Assembly: GCA_020740775.1 (NCBI GenBank)
Contig: JAHEWK010000012.1
Span: 1,488,001 to 1,552,000, forward strand
Length of the DNA stretch: 64,000 nucleotides
Reading direction: 5' to 3'
Origin: Ilyonectria destructans
Taxonomy: Eukaryota > Ascomycota > Sordariomycetes > Hypocreales > Nectriaceae
Shown in pieces: positions 45,440 to 56,975 of this stretch (positions are counted from its first letter, which is position 1; every line of letters begins with the position of its first letter). Position numbers and translations under genes: made by a program. Under the pieces are notes generated by a model. It was given only the letters and a program-made list of their open reading frames with translations, was not told the DNA's origin and did not search any database.

Positions 45440-46135
45440 CAACACTAGCCCAAGAGTCGGTCGCCGCCACGGGCCATGCCTACAACGGAGGCGCTAAGGG
45501 ATCCGGATGGACCGCCTTCAAAGGCGTCATTTCCTTCCCGTAGCTTTCCTCGATGGCCTTCATCAACCTGAATAAGATGCCCGGCAGTCCGGCCTAGCTG
45601 ATCAGACCATGCCCCTAAGGCTGTCATCCCTATGTCTCTGTTATTCTACGCGTCCGTAGGGATAGGATCAATGCTATCAACCGGACCGGGAGGGATAAGG
45701 TTGACATCATCGTCCTGATCCTCATGGTGGACATCATCCCAGGTTAGGGTTATCAGACTGCTAGCCGCGTTTTCTCCTACTAATGAGTGATCCGGTTATG
45801 GCTCTTCCACCTGGTCCAGCAGCCGGCCTGGCTCATCCTTCGTGACCCTTAGCAGGTCAGCTTTTAGCTGACTAATGTCTCCATTGAACTGCTCGTCTTC
45901 GTTGAAAATAACATTTCTAGTAGAGCTAACCTTCCAGGTGGCCGGGTTCCAGATCCGATAGATGTTGGTTGACTAGTATCCTATAAGGAAGCCGATCAAG
46001 GTGCGGGGATTTAGCCGCTGCCACTTGTTGCGGCCTTTTAGGGCGTCTTGGGTCATAGCAAAGGCCTTAGATCCGTAGGCCCGTAGGTGGCCTAGATACG
46101 AGACCTTCCGTTCCTAGCCGTGACCATCGCGCTAG
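45440..46135 (-). mobile_element. Ty1/copia retrotransposon fragment
   Basis: On the minus strand, from about 46130 downward, one frame reads HLRAYGSKAFAM, KWQRLNPRTLIGFLIGY, STNIYRIWNPATWKV and RNVIFNEDEQF. This is the conserved segment after the integrase core of copia polyproteins. It continues into an acidic linker and then an open stretch (45627-45445) without known motif. Several TAG codons interrupt it (for example between FLIGY and STNIY). Gag, the integrase core, reverse transcriptase and both long terminal repeats are not seen, so this is a dead fragment. Confidence 0.75.
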
Positions 46136-46490
46136 GCTATTGCTGTGTGGAACCGGCCAATTTTATTATTTAGCTACTATTTCTTTTTATACTAAATATA
46201 ATACTTACTATTTATCTCTACTATTTAAGAATATTATATAACTTTAATTTATTTAATAATATAAAGTAAAGCTAGAGAAAACTAAATAATATAACATTAC
46301 TTAAATTACTATTAAAGTTTCTATAAGATTTTATAAAAAGCTAGAAATATATTTTATAACTTGAATATACTAGTTATATACTGACTATACTTAAGCCTAT
46401 AATAATACTATAATAGCTAAGCTGCTAATCTTACTTGAATTAAATTTATATCAGCTTAAAATTAATAAAATTTACTTAAGATGTGAAAGG
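46136..46490. repeat. AT-saturated RIP island next to copia relic
   Basis: Extremely A-T rich, no open frame, with words such as TATTTAAGAATATTATATAA. It joins directly to the copia fragment and is probably the more heavily RIP-mutated remainder of that element. Confidence 0.65.
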
Positions 46491-47112
46491 CCTCTAGTGA
46501 GTTGATTCAACTAACTAGTCCCTATGCTGTTTACTTTCAAGATGAAGAAAGGAAAGAATCTAAATACAAACTGGGTGCGTGAAGACGCGTTATATCTTCT
46601 TTAATATAGAAGATTCGAGAATCAACTCGATGGCGCTGTGGAGAAGAATTCGGGCTTGGCGGCAGAGCCGCCAGCCAAGTGGGCCTGACCCGTTACAAAG
46701 ATATACCGGCCGATTTTCATCTCTAACTTTATTCCTTAAGGCTCTTCTGGAAAGACCGCCTGCAGTTTGCCTCTTTTATTTGTGTCAGTAGTGTTAGCTG
46801 ACCTCCTCTTGCCCCGCGCCCGGCCTCTAAAAGCCTTTTGTTCCTTAAGGCATAACTGTTACAAGCAGCTACAGACGACCTAATAAGCATATAGACTTGG
46901 AAAACTTGTTCACTTCTCAGAAAATGGAGTTTTTTAACTTCAAATAAAGATACGTTATCAGACATGGAGTATACTTTTGAACTTTATGATATGAAACCTG
47001 GTACTTTGTAAACTTGAACCATTCGCTCCGGGTTTCTATAGTTGAAGTGCTGACCGTCGCACCTTGGGGTGCATCCAACCAATTCAGGGTGCATGTGCAT
47101 GCGAACCATCAA
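46491..47112. other. Intergenic, downstream of dehydrogenase
   Basis: No gene recognised. An imperfect GC-rich inverted repeat (CTTGGCGGC ... GCCGCCAGCCAAG) lies at about 46654-46680. Confidence 0.4.
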
Positions 47113-48303
47113 CTAGAAACGAATGACAGCTTTGATTTCCTCCTTGTTAGTAAATCGTCGATATGCATCCGGCGCTTCCTCAATCCCAACCACACTGCTG
47201 ACGATGAAGCTAGGTCGTGCTTTCCCCTCGTTGATAAGCCTCACAAGCTCTGGTGCCACCAGTTTCACATCCACTGGTCCGTTTCCCCAACTCAATCCCT
47301 TGAAGAAGAAATCTGAAATAGGAAATTCAATGTGGGAAGGGATATGTGTTCCTGTACGGCTTTCCTCGAGGCCATCGAGGTTCTCATAAACGCCAACTCC
47401 ACCTAAACCCCCATTGTACCCGGTGACTGCAACCATGTTCCGGATGACGATGTCGGTTTGGATATCGAGTGTTGCATTGACTGCCTCGAACCCTACTGCG
47501 TCAATCGACCGTCGAACGCCGTCTGGCTCCAAGGCCAAGATTTGCTCCACCGGGTCGGATGCAGTAAAATCGATAGGTATAGCACCAATAGAGGCCGCAA
47601 GTGCTAAGCGGTCCGGAACGTAATCGACCACATACACTTTCGATGCACCGCGAATCAGAGCAGAGTGCGTGGCAAGGAGGCCAACAGGGCCTGCGCCGAA
47701 GATGGCCACTGTGTCGCCACTTTCGAACCCAGCAAAGTTGAGAGACGTCCAGCCCGTGGCAAAAATATCACCGACGAACAAGTAATCGATTTCCTGGGTG
47801 GAGTTGAGGGTATCCGAGTCGGGGATTGGGATCAAGTTGTAGTCGGCATGGGGAACACGCACGTACTCCGCTAATTGCCACGTAATGCATTAGTTTCAAC
47901 ACTGTACAACTGAGAGGACTCCCGGCGACTTACATTGGGCGCCACCCAACTGGGTGGCGTACCAATCCATTTCTTCCGGTACCATTTCGAACGAGGCAGT
48001 ATGCACTCCATCTGGAACGACGACGTAGTCCCCCACTGAGACTTCGTTTACTGCATTGCCGATGTACTCGACAATTCCCATGGCTTCATGGCCAAGACTC
48101 CACGCGGCATCCTGCCTGGGAGAGTATCCATTGGTGATATGGATATCCGTTCCGCAGATGCCTGCATATCGAACGCGAACGAGAGCATCCGTGGGGGCAG
48201 TAATATTCGGGACGGGAAGGTCCCGAATAGCAACATTTTGCAATACTCCTTCCCACATGACTCCCCGCATGGTGGATTTTAGTGTCGAGTTGTGTGCCAT
48301 CAT
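47113..48303 (-). CDS. Formaldehyde-dehydrogenase-like zinc alcohol dehydrogenase
   Basis: Medium-chain dehydrogenase of the glutathione-independent formaldehyde dehydrogenase branch. Exons 48303-47934 and 47870-47113 close in phase to 375 residues. Catalytic zinc ligands are in GICGTDIH and GHEAMG, the NAD-binding motif is GAGPVGLLATHSALIRGA followed by VVDYVPDRLALA, and DAVGFEAV and EFPISDFFFKGLSWG are typical of the branch. The four-Cys structural zinc loop is missing; its place is taken by a segment with SFEMVPEEMDWYATQLGG, a variant found in fungal members. A second Met at 48270 region (MRGVMWEG) could be the true start. The substrate is uncertain. Confidence 0.88.
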
Positions 48304-49392
48304 TTTGTATTAGATAATACAAGTTAGCTAAGAATAACGATACTATAGAAAGAGAAGAAGTTTGATGATGCGATGAGGTTTCTTGCCTTGAATCAGAAGC
48401 GACTTGGAGGGGTATTTAGATGTCGCGACTTCTAGTCGACGAGAATCACGCTAGCCTAGTTTCATTCTGGCGAAACTTGCCAAGGCCGGACGGAGCTGAA
48501 AGAACAAAAGACTGGACGGGGCTTGGGATGATTGTACACGCGGCCGTAGGCGGGGAGTTGAGATTCATTGATTGATGCAGCGGGGAGGGAGGCGCAGCAA
48601 AGTCAATGTCTTACTATGCCAAGAACAGTAGCCACTTGTATCTCAAGCCATCACACAAGTTGAATAAGTCCGAGATACGGGATTATGTTAACTCCGAGTA
48701 TGTATTCTTGGCTGGTCTGATGACAAATAGGACCTTGGTATAGATTCTAGGTACTGATCGTCGCTGGTTTAGCATTTCTTGTATTTCTAAGCATTTGGAA
48801 ACCTGGCACCGATAGATATCAAGGCCAAGACTTGTTTAGCCCCTCAGATTCTTAGCTTGACGGTCGGTTTATCAATGCATAAACCGGTCATGGGGTTTGT
48901 GTTGGCAGAACGGTCGGACGCCAGCTGAGAACTCTGGGGTGATCTAGCTGGCTCATCGCTCAGACGATGACTTTAGTAGTAAACCAGTCGTCACTTCAAG
49001 ATCACCAGGCCAGCGTCATGGCTACCTGGGCCGTGACACTGAAAGAGATTTGATATTCATTTCGATGATGTAACTTCAATATAGCGTCGTCCACATAGCG
49101 ACACTGAATGGAATTTTATATGATTAGATGGGACTGTCGAGCACTCAAGGCCTTCCAACGCATGGCGCCGAGCTCTAGACTCATTTCTACCGTGCCATGT
49201 ATCACCGACTTTATTATGTTCGGATATTTCAATTTAGGCCTTACACTGAGATATTCGTTTTACTAGTTGACTTACTATTTTGTTTTCATACTGCTAGGCT
49301 TCACTGGGAGCAAGTAGCTGGATGGTGGGACTACTTCCCTTACACCGTGTCTTGCATTCGTTCTAACTAGCAGACCACGTTCCCTGGAGTGG
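48304..49392. other. 1.1 kb intergenic
   Basis: No gene recognised. It holds the promoter of the dehydrogenase and a short hairpin-forming inverted repeat at 48865-48886. Confidence 0.4.
48865..48886. repeat. Short perfect inverted repeat
   Basis: CGGTTTAT and its reverse complement ATAAACCG flank a six-base spacer. It may be chance or a protein-binding palindrome; no adjacent gene start supports a role. Confidence 0.4.
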
Positions 49393-50991
49393 CTAAGCCT
49401 CACCAATACCACACTCGAAGGATTCTGCCAGGGCTGGATCCCCCCCCTCGTACAGAGCTTCCAATGGCCAAGGGCACAAATTCCGCCGCCGCACTGTCCC
49501 GTCGGTTGCTTCACTCCTTGCAGGTAGGACCTCGGGAGATTCCCCATCCTCAACCCATCTGAGTAACGCTTGAAAGCTCTCTCCTGGAAATGGACCGGCC
49601 CCTTGATAGCAGTGCTCCACACCTGGAGCCTCAAAGTGCTTGAAGAATGACCTGACATCTGGGTCCAATGCCTCAACCCGGCTGTAGTAATCCGTGGTGC
49701 CCTTCGACGGAACAATCTCGTCCATTAGACCGTGCCAGGTGATAATCTTCCCGCCAGTTGCCTTGAAGGCGCTTAGGTCAGGATCCGAAGTACCAATGAT
49801 TGATAGGTACTGCTGCTCACTGGCATGGATGAGGCGCTCGAACTGCTCCGGCGTCGACACAGAGTCCAGATTGAAATCGGGATTCTTGTCCACGAATAGG
49901 CGCACCCAGTCATATCCGATGGGATTGGGGACCCCAGTGCAATTGTTGTTGCCCGTGCAGGTAGTGACAGCTAAACCAGTCGCCACAGTCAGAGGGCTAC
50001 CAGGCGTAGGTCCGAACCAGAGTTGCTCGCCCGTTGAGGACTGGGGGCCATTGTATGCACTTTCAGCAATCTGCACCGCGGCTGAGGTAATATCAAGAGT
50101 ATCGCCGTCCTGGCAGGTGACAGTGGTGCCGACAATGGAACTGTAGTTGAAGTTGCATAGCCATGGTGCAGACAGGATCCCATCCTCGGCGCCATCATCC
50201 CCATCACACGCCGCGACTATTGCGGATGATATGGCGTTCAGTTCGCATGCGCTGGGGTAATAGCTGAGATTGTTCATCACCACCTGGGTATATACAGTAG
50301 CGGCGAGCATTCGATCCCCGTTAATCCCCGGTGCAGCAGCCAAGATGCCGTCGTACGACCCTAGGTATCGTTAGGCAAGCATAAAGCCTTGCCTTCCACC
50401 TGTTGAACAGCCATTCTAGTAGCTGTATCGAGGCTCAGAGCCATAAAATGTCGTGGTCAAAGATTTTCCGAGCACCGTCATATCAAGTAAGGAGATTGAC
50501 GCAAAGTTATGCAAGGCGTACTGGTCCACATTGAAGGGTGAGACCTGGGCCCAGGGGGCAGTTGCAACGCCGAAAGATCGATCATGCCCACCATCCGTAG
50601 CCACTTTAGCGTATCCCTGCGATACTCCAAGTGCAAGTGAGCCGCGCTGGATTTCTCCTCCCGCATAGCCTCCACCACCCGTCCCGAGGAACCTCCCGTT
50701 CCAAGAATCGGGAAGCCAGATCTGGATGTTGACAGTATCGTGTTGCCCTGGGTGGGTGTAACTGATGCTGACGTTGCAAAAGTTGAGAGACGTGAGGTTT
50801 TGGGGATAATGCGAAACATATTGCTCGTTGATGCTGCGGCTGAAAATGGTCACCGGCACCGCTGTGAGTGACTGGACTACAACGCCAGGGGTGGTGGGGT
50901 AAGGGATCAGGCTTGAATTGCATTCCAGCGAGATTGCTGTCTTGAAGCTTACAAAAGCTACTAAGTCGTGAAAGATAAAATTGAGATGCAT
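49393..50991 (-). pseudogene. Tannase/feruloyl esterase with two in-frame stops
   Basis: Secreted esterase of the tannase/feruloyl esterase family, which splits phenolic acid esters of plant material. One frame runs from ATG 50991 to 49393, 533 codons with stop and without intron, a usual size. The N-terminus is hydrophobic. Landmarks are LPDSWNGRFLGTGGGGYAGG, ATDGGHD, the nucleophile motif GCSTGGRQG, the acid in HGLMDEIVPS and the His in PGVEHCYQGAGP. Two stops break it near the active site: TAG at 50416-50418, where the family has Trp (SY-stop-NGCSTGG), and TAA at 50371-50373, where it has Gln (FMLA-stop-RY). Both are explained by single transitions (TGG to TAG, CAA to TAA). Everything else is well preserved, so inactivation is recent or the stops are bypassed. 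Confidence 0.85.
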
Positions 50992-52290
50992 TTCTTCATT
51001 GTTTGAAGAGGTTCTGGTGAAATCTTAGGGTTTGAAGTGGAGTATGGTAAGTTGGAAATGCAAAATTGATGCCGAGAAGCCAGACCATCTTTATAGAAAA
51101 TCGTGACAAGGTCTGCTATTGCATAGTTTCTATATTCCTAGACATCAAGACACGCTGAAGCAACCGTGACCAGTGATTAAACTCTATGCAAAGAACACAT
51201 TCATCATCAGGCTCCCTAGTATCTTATTCGGAGTTAAAGGTATCCTCTAGGACGGAAACAAACTCCATTCATTCGTATCCAGATTTAAGATTATCCTGCT
51301 GATTAATTTGCCTTGAGTCTGGTATTAAGTTTGCGCCACCTCCTAAGCCCACTGTTTAGAAATCAAAGGGGTGTCGACTTCCGGCTATGGCCGCATTGCA
51401 TAGCCTGCTTGGCATCCCGAACATATTCGGTGTATTTTTCCGTGATGCCTATCTTACCATCGACTTCGAGGATGCATTGAGGCCTCCAATTGTATGAATA
51501 CGCGTCGAAAACTTTCCGTCCTGACGATCTGTCACATCGACACTCCGTAAATATCAAGTCGCAAAGCACTCCATGCCGGTAATGTCCACGCCATCTCCAC
51601 TACTACCTTAAGCACCTTCGAGTCAGACAAGGGCGGCGAATAGTACGTTCCCCTGCCCATTCGGCTTGATGTGCCTAGCAATAGGTCGGCCTGGTTGGCT
51701 CGCTGGCCTCGTGTGTATCATTACGCCATTCCGTGCCCACACACAAAGTCCGGGCCGTCCCCACTTAATCGGGGCAGTTTGGCAACCGAGACTCCGAGAG
51801 GCGCGGATTCAGCGTGATGTCGGGCGATATATGATGTATTCTGAGCTGAGTAAGAGCAGCGGTATCTTAGCTAAAAGGTTCAAGTTACCTACTATGGGTA
51901 TTCAATATGGGGACTGGATTGCAGTAATAGCAGGCAATATGATTCTGTCGTCTCCACACAGCTCGTACGAAACGGACTTGGAGGTCCTGGCTCACAGACA
52001 TGACACTGTGGAGAGCTGGGATCCCATTGCCGCGTTCAAAACGGGACTGGGACAGTGCAGATTCATGAGTGCGAGCTTGACTACGGATGCTGGTACACTA
52101 TTCAAGTTGATGCAGTTGTCTTCCCTCTAAAGACCCAGATGAACCACTTTTTTCATGTCCGATTCAGGATCCGTCTCTCTCGCCGACCCGTTCCCGAAGC
52201 AGCCCAGGAGGCCAGTGATTGCCAGCGAATGCTGATAGAGCGTAAGGAGATAGCTTCCACGACCTTGTAACTTCCGCAATTTACAGTTTA
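50992..52290. other. Intergenic with unassigned open frames
   Basis: The first part is the tannase promoter. Plus-strand frames at 51666-52130 (154 codons, with YGDWIAVIAGNMI and WDPIAAFKTGLGQ) and 52055-52270 look somewhat protein-like but show no domain I recognise and cannot be joined with certainty. They may be relics of one gene. Confidence 0.3.
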
Positions 52291-52760
52291 ATCACGAGTG
52301 CCTTTAGGTAACTTCTACCGTCCTGCGTTTCGCTTGCGTCTGTGGACACAATGCCTACTCCCATACTAGAAACTTAGAGCCTTTAGCTGACTATTAATTG
52401 ACAACCAAGTTATTCAGGCAAAGCTGAGTATTATTAGCCGGACTATTAATTCGGTATACGCCTGGATGGAGGAGCTGGTTTATATTGGGTTAATAGTTAA
52501 GAAGAACCCTAATAGGTTATATAATTTAGCCAGTTAGATTGCCAGCCTGAAGGTACTAGCTAGATAAGATAATTATTCAGAAAATAAATCGAGAAGTAAA
52601 CTAGATATTTAGCAGCTTAGGGTATTATTATATGCAGTATTTAAACACCAGTATAGGGTATTTCTTTTAAGCGCCATAAGTATCTTTAAGCTCTCCTCTT
52701 GCTGTTTTAATTAAAATTTAGATGCTAATAAAATCCAGAAATTTTACATGCAAGTTTGCA
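52291..52760. repeat. AT-rich degenerate region
   Basis: A-T rich with a faint coding trace on the plus strand (about 52420-52540, containing SVYAWMEELVYIGLIVKK before TAG codons). It resembles a partly RIP-mutated mobile element or gene, but no family can be named. Confidence 0.45.
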
Positions 52761-52947
52761 AACAAACAATAAGCGGGGTAACTGACATAGAAACTTGGTA
52801 TTGGTAGACACCGACTCAACATAACCAGGGCTCCGATTAACTACATCAACATTCATAAGTCGCACTGTTAAACTGGAAGATTTCTGTCCTGTCAAAAACT
52901 AAAACGGTCAAGTTCAATTAATTGCTACATTATGTGCTAGAGAAGCT

Positions 52948-54404
52948 TTAGTTCTCAGCAGCGGCTGCATGCTGCTTGCCAAAGCGGGCACCATGAGGCT
53001 TGGTCTTGTCAATAAGGCTCCGCAACTCCGCCTTCTCCTGCTCCGTAAGCTCAATATCCCTGGATGCCCAGTTCTCTTCGAGGCGGTGAACCTTGGTCGT
53101 GCCAGGGATGGAAATGAAACCCTGGGCAGCGACCCAAGCAAGGGCAACCTGGGCCAGAGTGGCTCCCTTCTTGACGGCTATCTTGCGGAACTCGTCGACA
53201 ACTGCGAGGTTCTTGTAGAAGTTGTCACCTTGGAACTTAGGGGCTGCGTGTTGACGAATGGTTAGCGATATTCAGACGTGCGATACCCATCTAGTGAGAA
53301 TGTGAACTGAGTTCCAACTTACAGGTGCGACGGAAGTCGTCGGGGGCGAAATCGTCAGGGGTCTTGTACTGGAAGTCATCGACGAGCACTCCGTGACCAA
53401 GGGGGCTGAACGCTACAAAGGCCACACCGAGCTCTCTGCAGGCGTCGATAACACCGCTGGTCTCGTGCAGCGTCTCAAAGGCAGAGTACTCAGACTGGAC
53501 AGCGTCGATCTTGGCGACTATGACGCATTATTCGTCAGCGGTGTGTTTCGAGGTATGCGGTGTGAATTGTTATTGGGGTATGTCATCTTACTTGCGTTCG
53601 CCTTGCGGAGCGTAGCGGCAGAGGGCTCGGAGAGGCCAATGTACTTGGTCTTCCCGGATTTGCGGAGGCCATCAAGGGCAGTGATTGACTCCTTAAGGGG
53701 GGTGTCTAGTTGGAGGTTAGTAGTATATCCCAGGCGGACGAAGGAGGGGTGGCCGTTTTATTTAACGTACTAGGGTCAATACGGTGCAGGTAGTATAGAT
53801 CAGGCGTGAACCCGAGCCTCTCAATAGTGCCTTCGATGTACTTATTGATATGCTCCGCTGAGTTGGTGATGCGTCCGCCGCCACCATTGAAGACCTCGAA
53901 TCCACACTTAGAGGCGACTTTTACGACGTATTAGTGATATTGAGCCTGCCTAAATTGCAGCAAACGCTTTCTGTGACTTACGGAAAACCTTATCGCGAAC
54001 GTTGTGCTTCCTGATGAAGTCGCCGAGAAGCTTCTCGTTGATTCCGGCTGAGTAGACAACCTATATGGGGCAGATGTGTTAGTTTTCAGCAGTCCTTTTG
54101 TAGGAATATTGGGACATAAAGGTCGGCGGCTTACAGCGGTATCCCAGAAGGTGCATCCAAGCTCGATCGCCTTCAGGAGGACAGGTTCCGCCTCTTCGGG
54201 CGTCAGGTTGGTGCCCATAACGAAGCTGAGACCCATGGCCCCGAAGCCGGGGACGGGGACCTCCATGTCGGCGAAGGGGAGCGTCCTGACCATCTTGGCG
54301 GCGTATTGTTGGGAGAAGGATCTGGTGGTGGAAATTGTGCGAGTGCTGGTGATTATGTGGATGAGAATGCTGGTAGTGGCTATTCTGGGAATGGTTGAGA
54401 ACAT
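52948..54404 (-). CDS. Aldo-keto reductase (AKR13-like)
   Basis: NADPH-dependent reductase of aldehydes or ketones. Six exons in transcript order are 54404-54135, 54060-53982, 53917-53771, 53705-53592, 53517-53323 and 53243-52948; all borders are GT-AG and the phases close. The catalytic set is Asp in FWDTA, Tyr in VVYSAGINE, Lys in [10 protein letters not shown] and His in YYLHRIDP. The cofactor region near the C-terminus is [14 protein letters not shown]. Starting at 54404 gives 366 residues with a Ser/Thr/Arg-rich leader that looks like a mitochondrial presequence ([17 protein letters not shown]). Starting at the ATG at 54293 gives 329 residues, the usual cytosolic length. Both are possible. 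The gene is intact. Confidence 0.9.
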
Positions 54405-55465
54405 ATCAAATTGATTCCTCGAGGTCGAGACTGGAGGGGAGTCTTTTCAATGGCCTAAATAATGCGGATCACAGGCTCATAAGTTGTCACCAACGCGTGC
54501 GATTGGAGTTTTACGTTACGTTTCCAAGCTGCTGGCGCATTACATTGATGGATTGATAATTCGATCTTTCTTTGTAAGCCGGCCGCAAGCGAAAACGCCG
54601 GCTGTTATCGCCGCCCTAAGTCCATGCATGGTATGGGTTTCAGAGCCAAAAGGCTTCTTCCACGAGTCTGTACCAGAAAGCATCGGCGAGTAGAAACTCC
54701 ATGGATCTGACCATCAGGACCGGGTGGGGACGGGAAGCAAAGTGGGCACGGCTACTAGCGCCCTCCGCAAGCGGGACATGGAGGGAGGGAACTCAGGGCG
54801 GCACGGAGTCGGGCCCTCATGTACCGTGATCCTAGGAGGAGGGAAAGCGCGCCATTTCTGTGGGTGGGTGCATATGCGGAATGGGTTCTCAACGATAGTC
54901 GTGTTAGTCGGTCACCGTCGACGACTCTAGGGCGAAGCCAGTAATCTGTTGGGAATCAGGTCTTATTTTTACTCAAAATCGAGATACCGAACTGTCCTCG
55001 CAACGTGAAGCAGTACGGCTCTCGGTGGCTGTCTTCACGAAATGCCGGCAAGGGGTCCATGTCGCGATATCCGGGGCTAAAGCCCACTTACTGTCCCAAC
55101 GCTCCGCGGCCTTCATTCAGTACACGGTCGGTTCGGATGCGCAGGGGAGGCAGTAAAATTCGTTCACATGCGACACTAAATAGCGTTTGATTTCACGAAG
55201 AGGTCAGTCAGAAGATATGCTTTTATTTCCTGGCAGAGCCTATGTACAAGCACCCTGAAAAATATTTGACAGCGAAACAAAGTAGGAGGGATGACACGGC
55301 GACCCTTTTGGCAATTTCCGATCCCCATATCCCATGCTACTTCCAACAAGCTTAGATCAAAATGCAACATAAGTATACTGAAATCACAAACACCAGCATG
55401 TCGGACACGGTGCATTCCGTGCTCCAGTGCCCAGAGCTCCTCTTGTGGCTAAGACTTCCGCCTAT
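54405..55465. other. Intergenic, nothing recognised
   Basis: Upstream of the aldo-keto reductase and downstream of the hydrolase relic. No domain, RNA gene or repeat recognised. Confidence 0.4.
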
Positions 55466-55735
55466 TCACAGCAGGTTGGTGGTGAAGAACTTAACTAGCT
55501 TAGGTGTGCTCTCGGTGGTGTTATCGTAGAGGTCAATATGCGTAAGGCCCGGGATAATATAAAGCTCCTTAGGCTCCTGGGCGATCTCCAAAGCGCGCTC
55601 GCTGAAGTATAGTGTGTCGGCGTTACTACCGGCAATTATAACTAGGCGAGATAAGGTTTGTAAAGGTAAAAGAGCGGTATGTCGTAAGAAGGTCGATGCT
55701 ACGCTATAGGTTCAGGTTGGGTGAGGTGGGCTATC
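55466..55735 (-). pseudogene. Decayed C-terminal copy of the 40.5 kb hydrolase
   Basis: Reads as the last 90 residues of the same alpha/beta hydrolase family: SPNLNL, RSIDLLTTYRSF, ADTLYFSERALEIAQEPKEL, YIIPGLTHIDLYDNT, PKLVKFFTTNLL. It aligns with 40.53-40.79 kb. A TAG at 55704-55706 replaces the Trp codon (NLNL-stop-RSID), and a few bases are missing after TNLISP, shifting the frame. The first two thirds of the gene, including the nucleophile, are absent. Confidence 0.8.
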
Positions 55736-56975
55736 TCGAGTCCTCAAGTAATCCGACCAATGACGCAAACCCGCGATCCAATACTTCACACAGCCAGGGC
55801 TTATCTTGACCACGTCGTCCAGGGAGGGGGCTTTCCAAGATTCTTGTTCTGGTTTCATGGCAGAATGTAAGGGACTCTCCAATAACAGAGCATATGCACC
55901 TAAACTGCTTCCGTTGGACTTAAGCTCGGACATTACGCCAACCAGGAGATTCGGACAGGACACAAACGCGCGCGTCCCGGTGAATTGATCGACTTTTGGG
56001 GAGGAAAGATGTGAAACGTAGGGTTCTTTCGTAAATACGCGCACTCCCACAAGGGCTCACCGCAGGATGGCGCGATTTGGTGAATTACTTGAACGATTAT
56101 GTAAAGGGAGACTTTGGCGCTGAGCTCACTCTTGAATGTATCAGACACTGTTGGCCGAAGCTGATGGCAAAGGCAAGATGACATGCCGAGCCTAGTGAGA
56201 CCTCCTTGAGGGATAAACCCCACAGACTGGCCCCTAAACATGTCTGGGGATTGGCCACCAGTAAGCCGAGTGTCTGCATTGTCGCCTGAGGTGCAGCTTT
56301 CCTCCTGCATGGTAGTTAAAGAATGCTAGGATCGCCGGTCACGGCCAAAGAAATACGGCTGCATTTGAGATGCCAAGCTCGGCTACAAATCAAGTGACTT
56401 AGCTAGGCTACATCTGAGTTTGAAATAGCGACGCATCAATATGTGCCTGTCCAGAACGGATGGATTCGATGAATCACAATATCTGAGTTGAGATCTGTCT
56501 CCGACGAAGGCAACTCTCCAGACATGAACTAGCTGATGCAGTATTTCTTTTTAACTAACACAGACCACAATATTTACACAAATCTTCTATTATTCGAGTA
56601 GCAGTCGTGATGGATTCCGCGTAGTACTTCGCCCGAGCTGCCGGATCATTTGCAGCATCCATCCACAATACAAATCGTTTCTGAGCCTGGCATATGTCCT
56701 ACGAATGAAGTAATAGTTTCGATTCCACCTGAGACTCAATAATTTTGACATTTAAAAACCGTTACCGATGTACCGATTGGCCGGCAGCTTTTCTTAGAGA
56801 CATAGCCCTTAGATAAGTTAGTCAGCTCCTCCGAAATGCCGATCCGTCGGTACCCACATTTCTCACTTAGTAGAGGCTGTCATATCCATAATGGGTACCT
56901 AGTGCCTCACTGTTCAATGAAAGTATTGCATCAAATTATCTTGCTTTGCGTTCAGGGAAGTACGAAAGAGCAGCT
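55736..56975. other. Region with unassigned minus-strand frames
   Basis: Frames at 55712-56050 and 55933-56310 on the minus strand are over 110 codons long but show no domain I recognise. From about 56400 on there is nothing but the presumed promoter of the enoyl-CoA hydratase. Confidence 0.3.

Noticed and set aside
51666..52270. Two overlapping plus-strand frames considered as a real gene
   Set aside because: No recognisable domain, no convincing splice border to join them, and an A-T-rich decayed region follows; left as unassigned.
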